Shown here piece by piece: positions 50,235 to 60,658 of a DNA stretch of 64,000 nt. Numbering within the stretch: position 1 is the first letter of the stretch; each line of letters starts with the position of its first letter. This stretch comes from Allobosea sp. CRIB-10 (lineage in GTDB: Bacteria > Pseudomonadota > Alphaproteobacteria > Rhizobiales > Beijerinckiaceae), in NCBI RefSeq assembly GCF_900112185.1, contig NZ_FOKP01000007.1, positions 62,001 to 126,000 of the forward strand. Reading direction: 5' to 3'. The notes under the pieces were generated by a model. The model had not been told where the DNA came from and did not search any database. It saw only the letters and a program-made list of their open reading frames with translations. The position numbers were made by a program, and so were the translations under genes.

Positions 50235-50831
50235 CTATCGCCACATCGTCAGGATCGAGGCGGCCAGAGCCACCGCAAGCGTGACATTGAGAACGCGCCA
50301 CTGCCAATCCTGCGTCAGCAGCTTCGCCAGAAGCAGGCCGGCGACGCACCAGAGCATCAGCGACAGCAGCGCGAGGATGCCGAAGACGGTTCCGAGCAGG
50401 GCTGCGAGTTCTCCTGCGCCGCGGGCAAGCTCGCCGAAGGAGGCGGCGGCGCCGAGCGTCATCGCCCAGCCCTTGGGATTCTGTAGCTGAATCCAGAGTG
50501 CGCCGGCAAAGCTCGTCGGCTTGGGAATACTCCGGTCGAGATGCGGCGGGCCGCTGCGGCCGATCCTGACGGCGAGCCAGAGCAGATAGGCCGAGCCTGC
50601 GAGCTTCATCGCCAATTCCAGCGAGGGCATCGCCAGAAGCAGGCTCGCGAGCCCGGCCGCGGCCGCGACCGCCATCCCGGCCAATCCGATCGCGACGCCG
50701 ACCATGAAGGGCAATGAGCGCCGAAAGCCGAAATGGGCGCCCGACGCCGTGGCGAGCGTGGTGGTGGCGCCCGGCGTCACCGTCGAGATGGCTGCGAAGG
50801 CGATCAGCGGCAGGACCGATTCCGGCGACAT
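50235..50831 (-). CDS. LysE-family exporter
   Basis: A 198-residue inner membrane protein with about six helices. The family start PLIAFAAISTVTPGATTTLATASG is present near residue 6-29, and NPKGWAMTLGAAASF near 125 is the usual LysE/RhtB segment. Export of a basic or neutral amino acid is likely. I set the start at 50831 (TTGGAG spacing seven); 50861 with AGGAG is possible. It faces a LysR gene across a short region. Confidence 0.88.
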   Translation of the reverse strand: MSPESVLPLIAFAAISTVTPGATTTLATASGAHFGFRRSLPFMVGVAIGLAGMAVAAAAGLASLLLAMPSLELAMKLAGSAYLLWLAVRIGRSGPPHLDRSIPKPTSFAGALWIQLQNPKGWAMTLGAAASFGELARGAGELAALLGTVFGILALLSLMLWCVAGLLLAKLLTQDWQWRVLNVTLAVALAASILTMWR

Positions 50832-50904
50832 GAGGCGGCTCCAAAATGGAGCCGAGGACATAGGTCTCCTGACGGGATCATGAAAACGAATATTGAAGTT
50901 ATTC

Positions 50905-50925
50905 GGCATTACGAATCATAATGCC
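50905..50925. promoter_or_regulatory. LysR-type palindrome between lysE and lysR
   Basis: GGCATTA-N7-TAATGCC is a perfect inverted repeat in the divergent region. It contains a T-N11-A arrangement expected for LysR-type regulators and overlaps the first possible start of the LysR gene at 50921. It supports autoregulation and control of the exporter by this LysR. Confidence 0.55.
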
Positions 50926-51793
50926 AGACATGCGCAATCTCGACCTTGAATTGATCCGGGCCTTCGTCGCCGTTGCCGACCATGGCAGCATGACGATCGC
51001 CGGCAATGCGTTGCATCTGACGCAGAGCGCCGTCAGCCAGCAGATCATGCGGCTGGAGCGGCGGCTCGGACAGGCGCTGTTCCTGCGCGAGCGGCGTGGG
51101 CTCAAGCTGACGGCGGCGGGGGATCGCCTGCTCGCCAAGGCGCGCCGGCTGATCGGCCTCAATGACGAGATCTGGGCGGAGATGACGACGGGCTGCGCCG
51201 GCACGGTCCGGCTCGGCGTGCCCTATGACCTCGTCGGCACCGCGCTCGTGCCGATCCTGAAGGGTTTTGCCGAGGCGAGCCCGCTGGTCGAGATTTCGCT
51301 GGTTTGCGCCTCCTCGCCGCAATTGCTGGAGGCGCTCGGCAAAGGTGAGGTCGATCTGGCCCTGGTCGAGGAGCCGCTTGCGGCCGCGGGCGGCGAATGC
51401 CTCGGCATCGAGCGGCTGGTCTGGGTCGGCGCCAGGGCCGGGAATGCCCATCTGAAACAGCCGCTGCCGCTTTCGCTTGTCGCTGATAGCTGCGCCTTCC
51501 GGCCGGCGGTGACCGAAGCGCTCGACGGGCAGGGGAGGGCGTGGCGCAGCGTGTTCGAGAACGGCAATATCGACGCGACCACCGCGACGGTCAGGACCGA
51601 TCTTGCCGTCACCGCCTGGCTCGCCTGCACGGTCCCGCCCGATCTCGATATTCTCGGCTGTGCGGAAGGCCTGCCCGAGCTGCCTCCTTTTGCGATCACG
51701 CTGCACCTCTCGCGTTCGCAGCCGTCCGAGGCGGCGCGCGAGCTTGCCCGCCATCTGCGTGCCGGCTGGCTGCGCCCGCGTCAGGCCGCATAG
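50921..51793 (+). CDS. LysR-family regulator, probably of the LysE exporter
   Basis: A 290-residue regulator with an N-terminal winged helix (DLELIRAFVAVADHGSMT, then LTQSAVSQQIMRLERRLGQAL, about 5-65) and a C-terminal effector domain. Start 50921 or 50930 (MRNLDLELIR) are both possible; the latter leaves the palindrome outside the frame. Divergent from a LysE exporter, a classic pair in which the regulator senses the exported amino acid. Confidence 0.88.
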   Translation: MPDMRNLDLELIRAFVAVADHGSMTIAGNALHLTQSAVSQQIMRLERRLGQALFLRERRGLKLTAAGDRLLAKARRLIGLNDEIWAEMTTGCAGTVRLGVPYDLVGTALVPILKGFAEASPLVEISLVCASSPQLLEALGKGEVDLALVEEPLAAAGGECLGIERLVWVGARAGNAHLKQPLPLSLVADSCAFRPAVTEALDGQGRAWRSVFENGNIDATTATVRTDLAVTAWLACTVPPDLDILGCAEGLPELPPFAITLHLSRSQPSEAARELARHLRAGWLRPRQAA

Positions 51794-51881
51794 CCGGGCG
51801 GACACGCCGAGGGTTGCGGGGCGGGCCGCCCTGCCGTAACCCGGAAGGCGCCGTCCCTCCTTGCTGTCCCGCCTCCAGGCC

Positions 51882-53060
51882 ATGTCCGCCACGCTCCCCG
51901 AACGCTATGACGCCCTGGTCGCCTCGGGTGCGATCGAGCGAGATCCGGCGCAGATCGCCGTCGTCAGGCGCTTGCAGGCGCTGTCCGATACGCTCGCCAG
52001 CCGCAAGCTGGCGAAGAAGAGCAGCGCGCTCGGCTGGCTGTTCGGCCGCAAGCAGCCGGCTGCGGACGCGGTCAAGGGCCTCTACATCTGGGGCTCGGTC
52101 GGCCGCGGCAAGACCATGCTGATGGACCTGTTCTACGAGACGGTCCCGGTCGCGGCGCGGCGGCGCGTGCATTTCCATGCCTTCATGGCCGATGTGCATG
52201 AGCGCATCCATACCTATCGCCAGGCGCTCAAGGCCGGGACGGTCAAGGAGCCGGACCCGATCGGGCCGGTGGCAGCCGAGCTGGCCGAAGAGGTGAGCCT
52301 GCTCTGCTTCGACGAGTTCACCGTCACCGACATCGCTGATGCGATGATCCTCGGACGCTTGTTCACGAAGCTGTTCGCCGACGGCGTCACGGTGGTCGCG
52401 ACCTCGAATGTCGAGCCGTCGCGGCTCTATGAGGGCGGGCTCAACCGCGCGCTCTTCCTGCCCTTCATCGATTTGCTCGCAAGCAAGGTCGACGTGATCA
52501 AGCTGGAGGCGCGCACCGATTTCCGGTTGGAGAAGCTCGGCGGCGCGCCGACCTATCACGTTCCCGCCGACGACAGGGCGAAGGCTGCGCTCGACAAGGC
52601 CTTCAGCCAACTCACCGGCGTGGCGCAGGGCGCTCCCATCACCATTTCGATCAAAGGCCATGAGCTGAAGCTGCCGCAGGCGGCGGGCGGCGTGGCGCGG
52701 GCGACCTTTCCCGATCTCTGCGCCCAGGCTTATGGCGCCTCCGACTATCTCGCGCTGGCCCAGCATTTCCATACGCTGATCCTCGACGATATCCCGATCA
52801 TGGACACCGAGCGGCGCAACGAGGCCAAGCGCTTCATCATCCTGATCGACACGCTCTATGAGAGCCATGTGAAGCTCGTCGCCTCGGCGGCGGCGGAACC
52901 GACCGGGCTTTATGTCGCGCAGAACGGCCGCGAAGCCTTCGAGTTCGACCGGACGGTGTCGCGCCTGATCGAGATGCGCTCGGAGGAATATCTCGCTTTG
53001 CCGCATGGCCGGGCCGATTCCGCCGCGAGCGGCGATACCACGGGCCTGGTCGATACGTGA
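51882..53060 (+). CDS. zapE: Cell division protein ZapE (AFG1-like ATPase)
   Basis: A 392-residue P-loop ATPase. Walker A is GSVGRGKTMLMDLFYE (about 71-86), Walker B LLCFDEFTVTDIADAM (about 140-155) and the arginine-containing VVATSNVEPSRLY (about 174-186) fits AFG1-type enzymes. ZapE modulates FtsZ rings. The start at 51882 (MSATLPERY) is preferred to TTG 51861. The gene overlaps the next at TGATG. In many Hyphomicrobiales ZapE is encoded upstream of mdh and the suc genes, as seen here. Confidence 0.93.
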   Translation: MSATLPERYDALVASGAIERDPAQIAVVRRLQALSDTLASRKLAKKSSALGWLFGRKQPAADAVKGLYIWGSVGRGKTMLMDLFYETVPVAARRRVHFHAFMADVHERIHTYRQALKAGTVKEPDPIGPVAAELAEEVSLLCFDEFTVTDIADAMILGRLFTKLFADGVTVVATSNVEPSRLYEGGLNRALFLPFIDLLASKVDVIKLEARTDFRLEKLGGAPTYHVPADDRAKAALDKAFSQLTGVAQGAPITISIKGHELKLPQAAGGVARATFPDLCAQAYGASDYLALAQHFHTLILDDIPIMDTERRNEAKRFIILIDTLYESHVKLVASAAAEPTGLYVAQNGREAFEFDRTVSRLIEMRSEEYLALPHGRADSAASGDTTGLVDT

Positions 53061-53551
53061 TGGCGGATCCCATGTCCCATGGCGCCATCGAGATCAGGCC
53101 GGCGATGCCCGCGGACGTGGAGGAGATCAGTACGGTTGTGCTGCGTTGCCTGCGCGAGACGAACGCTCAGCACTATTCCGCTGATATCATTGCCTCCGTC
53201 ATCGAGAATTTCGCTCCGGACAAGATCGCCGCGAGATTTGCCGATCGACTCGTTCTGGTGGCAACCGCAGAGGGTACGATCATCGGCACTGCGAGCCTCC
53301 ATGGGACCTGGGTACGAAGTGTTTTCGTGCGGCCCGATCGGCAGAAGCGGGGCATCGGGACCGGGCTCATGCGAGCCGTCGAGGAGCGCGCCGCCGCGCA
53401 GGGGATCAGGCAGATTTCAGTGCCGTCCTCGATCACCGCCGAGGGCTTCTATCGCGGCCTGGGCTTCACACATTTGCGCGACGAGCTTCATGGGCAAGAG
53501 AGGGTGATCGTGATGACCAAGCCGCTCACTTCTGCCGCCGAGCAGGGCTGA
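53060..53551 (+). CDS. GNAT-family N-acetyltransferase
   Basis: A 163-residue acetyltransferase. The GNAT motif is VRSVFVRPDRQKRGIGTGLM (about 90-110), with VPSSITAEGFYRGLGFTH near the C-terminus. The start ATG overlaps the zapE stop by one base. Acceptor unknown. Base composition looks slightly lower in GC than the suc genes; this could mark a later insertion between zapE and mdh. Confidence 0.85.
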   Translation: MADPMSHGAIEIRPAMPADVEEISTVVLRCLRETNAQHYSADIIASVIENFAPDKIAARFADRLVLVATAEGTIIGTASLHGTWVRSVFVRPDRQKRGIGTGLMRAVEERAAAQGIRQISVPSSITAEGFYRGLGFTHLRDELHGQERVIVMTKPLTSAAEQG

Positions 53552-53557
53552 GCACCG

Positions 53558-54157
53558 ATGGTGTCACGCGAGCCGAGTGAGATGCGCATTCTCTCGGTCG
53601 CCGGCGAGCATCTGCGCCGGCACGGCCTGCGCCGGTTCACCGTGGTCGCGGTGGCGGAAGAGGCGGGCATGACCCATGCCAATGTCTACCGCTACTTTCC
53701 CTCGCGCACCGCGCTGATCGATGCGGTGGTCGACGTCTGGCTGAAGGCGACCGAGCGCTCGCTCGCTGACATCGCCGACGGGCCCGACCCGGCCGATGAC
53801 AAACTCGAACGCCTGATCCTGGCGCTGGCCAAGGCCAACCGCGACCTCCTGCACGAGGAGCCGCATCTGTTCGCGGCGCTGTCGCAGGCGGTGGCCAAGC
53901 GCCATGCGATCAGCCGGCGCAACCGCACCCGCGTCCGAGCCCTGTTCGAACGGGTGATCGACGACGGCATTGCGACGGGGGCCTTCGAACCGCGTGACCG
54001 CGACCGCGCTATCGCCTTCGTGATCGACGCCACCCATCGTTTCATTCATCCTGCCGCGCTGGAACTGGAGGCGGATGTGCCGCAGGAATCGGTCGATGCC
54101 AGGCTCGCCACCCTGATCAGGGTGGCGTTGCGGACGCTCGCGACCGGCGTCATCTGA
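53558..54157 (+). CDS. TetR-family transcriptional regulator
   Basis: A 199-residue regulator. The helix-turn-helix is LSVAGEHLRRHGLRRFTVVA followed by AEEAGMTHANVYRYFPSRTAL (about 8-50). The rest is a ligand-binding domain. It follows the GNAT gene by six bases and may be co-transcribed with it; a regulator plus acetyltransferase pair suggests a small detoxification or metabolic unit. The target is unknown. Confidence 0.85.
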   Translation: MVSREPSEMRILSVAGEHLRRHGLRRFTVVAVAEEAGMTHANVYRYFPSRTALIDAVVDVWLKATERSLADIADGPDPADDKLERLILALAKANRDLLHEEPHLFAALSQAVAKRHAISRRNRTRVRALFERVIDDGIATGAFEPRDRDRAIAFVIDATHRFIHPAALELEADVPQESVDARLATLIRVALRTLATGVI

Positions 54158-54204
54158 AAAAATGACAAACTTTGTAAATTGTAACTGCTTGTTTTCGTGG
54201 CAGG

Positions 54205-54232
54205 TTGACGCCCCGTTTTCGCGAGTTAGCTT
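54205..54232 (+). promoter_or_regulatory. Putative promoter of the mdh-suc operon
   Basis: TTGACG and TAGCTT are separated by 16 bases within the 245-base gap before mdh. The -35 is good and the -10 weak. The gap also contains a 16-base palindrome at 54301-54316. Confidence 0.4.
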
Positions 54233-54264
54233 CTAACGGCTTGGTTTTGCTGGGCATTCCGTGA

Positions 54265-55365
<1,101 letters not shown>

Positions 55366-55438
55366 GACAGACGGATGGCGTGATGGCCGGAGGCCATCAC
55401 GCCATCGCCTCTCCCTTTACCGGCACAGGACATCAGGC

Positions 55439-56635
55439 ATGAACATCCACGAATATCAGGGCAAGGCGGTTCTCAAGGAGTACGGCGCGCCCGTCTCCGC
55501 CGGCTTCCCGGCGCTATCGGTGGCGGAGGCCGTCGAGGCGGCGAAGAAGCTGCCCGGACCGCTCTATGTGGTGAAGAGCCAGATCCATGCCGGTGGGCGC
55601 GGCAAGGGCAAGTTCAAGGAACTGCCGGCCGACGCCAAGGGCGGCGTGCGCCTCGCCAAGTCGATCGAAGAGGTCGAGGCCCATGCCAAGGAGATGCTCG
55701 GCAACACGCTGGTGACGCTGCAGACCGGCCCGGCCGGCAAGCAGGTCAACCGCCTCTACATCGAGGACGGCTCGGACATCTCGAAGGAATTCTACCTCTC
55801 GGCGTTGGTCGACCGCGAGACCTCGCGCATCGCCTTCGTGGTCTCGACCGAGGGGGGCATGGACATCGAGAAGGTGGCCCATGACACCCCTGAGAAGATC
55901 CTGACCTTCTCGGTCGATCCGGCGACCGGCATCATGCCGCATCACGGCCGCACCGTCGCCAAGGCCCTCGGCCTTTCCGGCGACCAGGCCAAGCAGGCTG
56001 CGAGCGTTCTCGGCCAGATCTACGCCGCCTTCGTCGGCAAGGACATGGCGATGCTCGAGATCAACCCGCTGATCGTGACGACGCAGGGCCAGGTCAAGTG
56101 CCTCGATGCCAAGGTCTCGTTCGACTCGAACTCGCTCTATCGCCATCCCGAGCTGATGGAACTGCGTGACGAGACGGAAGAGGACGCCAAGGAGATCGAG
56201 GCGTCCAAGTACGACCTCGCCTATATCGCGCTCGACGGCACGATCGGCTGCATGGTCAACGGCGCCGGCCTCGCCATGGCGACGCTCGACATCATCCAGC
56301 TCTACGGCGAAAGCCCCGCCAACTTCCTCGATGTCGGCGGCGGCGCCTCCGAGGAGAAGGTCACGGCGGCCTTCAAGATCATCACCGCCGACCCGAAGGT
56401 GAAGGGCATCCTGGTCAACATCTTCGGCGGCATCATGAAATGCGACGTCATCGCCCGCGGCGTGATCGCGGCGGTGAAGACGGTCGGCCTCGAAGTGCCG
56501 CTGGTCGTGCGCCTCGAAGGCACAAATGTCGAGGAAGGCAAGGAGATCATCCGGACCTCCGGCCTCAACGTCATCCCGGCCGATGATCTCGACGACGCCG
56601 CCCAGAAGATCGTGGCTGCGATCAAGAAGGCTTGA
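55439..56635 (+). CDS. sucC: Succinyl-CoA synthetase, beta subunit
   Basis: A 398-residue ATP-grasp subunit. The start [19 protein letters not shown] is characteristic, and [17 protein letters not shown] and the C-terminal [15 protein letters not shown] match the nucleotide and CoA sites. With SucD it forms succinate and ATP or GTP from succinyl-CoA. It lies 73 bases after mdh and 9 bases before sucD. Confidence 0.96.
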   Translation: MNIHEYQGKAVLKEYGAPVSAGFPALSVAEAVEAAKKLPGPLYVVKSQIHAGGRGKGKFKELPADAKGGVRLAKSIEEVEAHAKEMLGNTLVTLQTGPAGKQVNRLYIEDGSDISKEFYLSALVDRETSRIAFVVSTEGGMDIEKVAHDTPEKILTFSVDPATGIMPHHGRTVAKALGLSGDQAKQAASVLGQIYAAFVGKDMAMLEINPLIVTTQGQVKCLDAKVSFDSNSLYRHPELMELRDETEEDAKEIEASKYDLAYIALDGTIGCMVNGAGLAMATLDIIQLYGESPANFLDVGGGASEEKVTAAFKIITADPKVKGILVNIFGGIMKCDVIARGVIAAVKTVGLEVPLVVRLEGTNVEEGKEIIRTSGLNVIPADDLDDAAQKIVAAIKKA

Positions 56636-56644
56636 GGTAAACCG

Positions 56645-57529
56645 ATGTCCATCCTGATCGACAAGAACACCAAGGTCATCTGCCAGGGCTTCACCGGCAA
56701 GAACGGCACCTTCCATTCCGAGCAGGCGATCGCCTACGGCACGCAGATGGTCGGCGGCACATCGCCCGGTAAGGGCGGCTCGCTCCATCTCGGCCTGCCA
56801 GTCTTCGACACCGTCGCCGAGGCGCGCGAGAAGACCGGCGCCACCGCCTCGGTCGTCTACGTCCCGCCGCCGGGCGCGGCCGACGCGATCTGCGAGGCGA
56901 TCGACGCCGAGATCCCGCTGGTGATCTGCATCACCGAGGGCATCCCGGTGCTCGACATGGTCCGCGTGAAGCGTTCGCTCTCGGGCTCGAAGACCCGCCT
57001 GATCGGGCCGAACTGCCCGGGTGTCGTCACCGCTGGCGAGTCGAAGATCGGCATCATGCCGGCCAACATCTTCAAGCCCGGCTCGGTCGGTATCGTCTCG
57101 CGCTCGGGCACGCTGACCTATGAGGCGGTGTTCCAGACCACGAACGAAGGCCTTGGCCAGACCACGGCGGTCGGCATCGGCGGCGACCCGGTCAAGGGCA
57201 CCGAGTTCATCGACATGCTGGAGATGTTCCTCGCCGACGAGAAGACCACCTCGATCGTGATGATCGGCGAGATCGGCGGCTCGGCAGAAGAGGACGCGGC
57301 GCAGTTCATCAAGGACGAGGCCAAGCGCGGGCGCAAGAAGCCCATGGTCGGCTTCATCGCCGGCCGCACGGCTCCTCCCGGTCGCCGCATGGGCCATGCC
57401 GGCGCGATCATCTCCGGCGGCAAGGGCGGCGCCGAGGACAAGATCGCGGCGATGGAAGCGGCCGGCATCCGGGTCTCGCCCTCGCCGGCGCGCCTTGGAA
57501 AGACCTTGGTCGAAGTATTGAAGGGCTGA
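56645..57529 (+). CDS. sucD: Succinyl-CoA synthetase, alpha subunit
   Basis: A 294-residue subunit carrying the phospho-histidine, His251 in [15 protein letters not shown]. The N-terminal CoA-binding [15 protein letters not shown] and [16 protein letters not shown] motifs are present. It forms a pair with SucC. The gap to sucA (57530-57662) contains an inverted repeat of family B rather than a promoter that I can identify. Confidence 0.96.
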   Translation: MSILIDKNTKVICQGFTGKNGTFHSEQAIAYGTQMVGGTSPGKGGSLHLGLPVFDTVAEAREKTGATASVVYVPPPGAADAICEAIDAEIPLVICITEGIPVLDMVRVKRSLSGSKTRLIGPNCPGVVTAGESKIGIMPANIFKPGSVGIVSRSGTLTYEAVFQTTNEGLGQTTAVGIGGDPVKGTEFIDMLEMFLADEKTTSIVMIGEIGGSAEEDAAQFIKDEAKRGRKKPMVGFIAGRTAPPGRRMGHAGAIISGGKGGAEDKIAAMEAAGIRVSPSPARLGKTLVEVLKG

Positions 57530-57540
57530 GCGCCAGGCTG

Positions 57541-57622
57541 CGTCATGGTCGGCCTTGAGCCGACCATCTCGTGACCAGCCAGGCTCGACAAAGAGATGCT
57601 CGGGTCAAGCCCGAGCATGACG
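57541..57622. repeat. Intergenic inverted repeat, family B copy 1
   Basis: CGTCATGGTCGG and CCGACCAT form one hairpin, and GATGCTCGGG and CCCGAGCATGACG form a second; the outer ends CGTCATG and CATGACG are mirror images. It sits inside the operon between sucD and sucA. A second copy follows lpd at 63718-63815. Confidence 0.75.
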
Positions 57623-57662
57623 GCAAGACGAAGCGGCAGGTTAGGAAGAAGGCAGGACGATC

Positions 57663-60620
57663 ATGGCTCGCCAGGACATCAACGAGGCTCTCGCGCAGAC
57701 GGGTTTCCTCTATGGCGGCAACGCGGCCTATATCGAGGACCTCTACGCCCGCTATCAGGCCGATCCCAAGTCGGTGGATCCGGAGTGGCAGGGCTTCTTC
57801 TCCGCGCTGAACGACGACAAGCAGGCGATCGTCGACAATGCCAAGGGCGCGTCCTGGAAGAAGCCGAACTGGCCGATCCCGGCTGGCGGCGAGCTGGTCT
57901 CGGCGCTCGACGGCAACTGGGCCGCGGTCGAGAAGGCAGTCGGCGAGAAGCTCGGCGCCAAGGCCAAGGCCGCCGGCGCGACCCTGTCTGCCGCCGATGT
58001 CCAGCAGGCGACGCGTGACTCGGTCCGCGCGATCATGCTGATCCGCGCCTATCGCATGCGCGGCCACCTCCACGCCCAGCTCGACCCGCTGGGGATCGAG
58101 AGCCAGAAGGATCCGGAGGAGCTGTCGCCGGCGGCGTTCGGCTTCACCGAGGCCGATCTCGACCGCAAGATCTTCATCGACAACGTGCTCGGCCTGGAAT
58201 TCGCCACCATCCGCGAGATGACGGCGATCCTGCAGCGGACCTATTGCCAGACGCTCGGCGTCGAGTTCATGCACATCTCCGATCCCGAGCAGAAGGCCTG
58301 GCTGCAGGAACGGATCGAGGGGCCGGACAAGGAGATCGCGTTCACCCGCGAGGGCAAGAAGGCGATCCTGAACAAGCTGGTCGAAGCCGAAGGCTTCGAG
58401 AAGTTCCTCGACCTCAAGTTCACCGGCACCAAGCGCTTCGGCCTCGATGGCGGCGAGTCGCTGATCCCGGCGCTGGAGCAGATCATCAAGCGCGGCGGTT
58501 CGCTCGGCGTGCGCGACATCGTCTTCGGCATGGCCCATCGCGGCCGCCTCAACGTGCTGACCCAGGTGCTGGGCAAGCCGCACCGCGCCTTGTTCCACGA
58601 ATTCAAGGGCGGCTCCTTCGCCCCCGACGACGTCGAAGGCTCGGGCGACGTCAAGTACCATCTCGGCGCCTCGGCGGATCGCGAGTTTGACGGCAACAAT
58701 GTCCACGTCTCGCTGACCGCCAACCCCTCGCATCTCGAGATCGTCGATCCCGTGGTGCTCGGCAAGGTCCGCGCCAAGCAGGACCAGTTCGGCGACATCG
58801 TCGAGCGCTCGAAGGTGCTGCCGCTGCTGATCCATGGCGACGCGGCCTTCGCCGGCCAGGGCGTGGTCGCCGAGTGCCTCGGCCTGTCGGGCCTCAAGGG
58901 CCACCGCACCGGCGGCTCGCTGCATTTCATCATCAACAACCAGATCGGCTTCACCACCTATCCGCGCTATTCGCGCTCCTCGCCCTATCCGTCCGACGTG
59001 GCGAAGATGGTCGAGGCGCCGGTCTTCCATGTGAACGGCGACGATCCGGAAGCGGTCGTCTTCGCCGCGAAGATCGCGATCGAGTTCCGGCAGAAGTTCC
59101 ACAAGCCGGTCGTGATCGACATGTTCTGCTACCGCCGCTTTGGCCATAACGAAGGCGATGAGCCGGGCTTCACCCAGCCGCTGATGTACCGCAAGATCCG
59201 CGGCCACAAGTCGACGCTGGAGCTCTACAGCGCCAAGCTCGAGGCCGAGGGCGTGATCCAGCCGGGCGAGCTCGACCAGATGCGCGCCGCCTGGAAGGAG
59301 AAGCTCGAGGTCGAGTTCGACGCCGGCCAGGCCTTCAAGCCGAACAAGGCCGACTGGCTCGACGGCCGCTGGGCCGGCATGAAGGCGATCCGCGCCGACG
59401 AGGACGATCCGCGCCGCGGCGCCACCGGGGTGCCGGAAGCGACGTTGAAGGAGATAACGCAGAAGATCACCGAGGTCCCGGAAGGCTTCAACGTCCACAA
59501 GACGATCCAACGCTTCCTCGACAATCGCCGCAAGGCGGTCGAGAGCGGGCAGGGGATCGATTGGGCGACGGCGGAAGCGCTGGCCTTCGGCTCGCTGCTG
59601 CTCGACGGCAATCCGGTGCGCCTCTCCGGCCAGGATTGCGAGCGCGGCACCTTCTCGCAGCGTCACTCCGTGCTGATCGACCAGGAGACCGAGGCCCGCC
59701 ACACCTCGCTGAACAACATCCGCGAGGGCCAGGCGCGCTACGAGGTCATCAACTCGATGCTCTCGGAAGAGGCCGTGCTCGGCTTCGAATACGGCTACAC
59801 CCTGTCGGAACCGAACGCGCTGACGATGTGGGAGGCGCAGTTCGGCGACTTCGCCAATGGCGCGCAGGTCGTGTTCGACCAGTTCATCTCCTCGGGCGAG
59901 CGCAAGTGGCTGCGCATGTCGGGCCTCGTCTGCCTGCTGCCGCACGGCTATGAGGGCCAGGGTCCCGAGCACTCCTCGGCCCGCCTCGAGCGCTTCCTGC
60001 AGATGTGCGCCGAGGACAACATGCAGGTGGCGAACTGCTCGACCCCGGCGAGCTATTTCCACATCCTGCGCCGGCAGCTGAAGCGCGACTTCCGCAAGCC
60101 GCTGATCCTGATGACGCCGAAGTCGCTGCTGCGCCACAAGCGCTGCGTCTCCGACCTCAGCGAGCTGGCCGAGGGCTCGAGTTTCCACCGCGTGCTGCAC
60201 GACGATGCCGAGCGCGGCAAGTCGACGACCAAGCTGGTCAAGGACTCCAAGATCCGCCGCGTCGTGCTCTGCACCGGCAAGGTCTATTTCGACCTGCTGG
60301 AGGAGCGCGAGAAGCGCGGCATCGACGATGTCTATCTGATGCGGGTCGAGCAGCTCTATCCGTTCCCGCTGAAGTCGCTGGCGCAGGAGCTGGCGCGCTT
60401 CAAGAGCGCCGACGTCGTCTGGTGCCAGGAGGAGCCGAAGAACCAGGGTTCCTGGACCTTCGTCGAGCCCTATCTGGAATGGGTGCTGGGCCATGCCGGC
60501 TCGAAGTCGAAGCGGCCGCGCTATGTCGGCCGCCCGGCGTCGGCCGCGACCGCGACCGGCCTGATGTCGAAGCACACCGCCCAGCTCAACGCCTTCCTGG
60601 ACGAGACCTTCGCGGTCTGA
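57663..60620 (+). CDS. sucA: 2-oxoglutarate dehydrogenase E1 component
   Basis: A 985-residue thiamine-diphosphate enzyme that decarboxylates 2-oxoglutarate and passes a succinyl group to SucB. FGMAHRGRLNVL near 290 and GDAAFAGQGVVAECLGLSGL near 390 flank the ThDP site, with NNQIGFTT and HVNGDDPEAV, and the C-terminal pyrimidine domain with YGYTLSEPNALTMWEAQFGD. The N-terminal ANAAYIEDLYARYQ segment binds E2. Its length is normal for the family. Confidence 0.96.
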   Translation: MARQDINEALAQTGFLYGGNAAYIEDLYARYQADPKSVDPEWQGFFSALNDDKQAIVDNAKGASWKKPNWPIPAGGELVSALDGNWAAVEKAVGEKLGAKAKAAGATLSAADVQQATRDSVRAIMLIRAYRMRGHLHAQLDPLGIESQKDPEELSPAAFGFTEADLDRKIFIDNVLGLEFATIREMTAILQRTYCQTLGVEFMHISDPEQKAWLQERIEGPDKEIAFTREGKKAILNKLVEAEGFEKFLDLKFTGTKRFGLDGGESLIPALEQIIKRGGSLGVRDIVFGMAHRGRLNVLTQVLGKPHRALFHEFKGGSFAPDDVEGSGDVKYHLGASADREFDGNNVHVSLTANPSHLEIVDPVVLGKVRAKQDQFGDIVERSKVLPLLIHGDAAFAGQGVVAECLGLSGLKGHRTGGSLHFIINNQIGFTTYPRYSRSSPYPSDVAKMVEAPVFHVNGDDPEAVVFAAKIAIEFRQKFHKPVVIDMFCYRRFGHNEGDEPGFTQPLMYRKIRGHKSTLELYSAKLEAEGVIQPGELDQMRAAWKEKLEVEFDAGQAFKPNKADWLDGRWAGMKAIRADEDDPRRGATGVPEATLKEITQKITEVPEGFNVHKTIQRFLDNRRKAVESGQGIDWATAEALAFGSLLLDGNPVRLSGQDCERGTFSQRHSVLIDQETEARHTSLNNIREGQARYEVINSMLSEEAVLGFEYGYTLSEPNALTMWEAQFGDFANGAQVVFDQFISSGERKWLRMSGLVCLLPHGYEGQGPEHSSARLERFLQMCAEDNMQVANCSTPASYFHILRRQLKRDFRKPLILMTPKSLLRHKRCVSDLSELAEGSSFHRVLHDDAERGKSTTKLVKDSKIRRVVLCTGKVYFDLLEEREKRGIDDVYLMRVEQLYPFPLKSLAQELARFKSADVVWCQEEPKNQGSWTFVEPYLEWVLGHAGSKSKRPRYVGRPASAATATGLMSKHTAQLNAFLDETFAV

Positions 60621-60658
60621 TCCTTCGCCTGACATAAAGACACGAGAAGAGGCCTGAC

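Noticed and set aside
57543..60635. Very long open frame antisense to sucA
   Set aside because: It mirrors sucA exactly, is Arg/Asp/Leu-rich with no recognisable domain, and is an artefact of GC-biased third positions.
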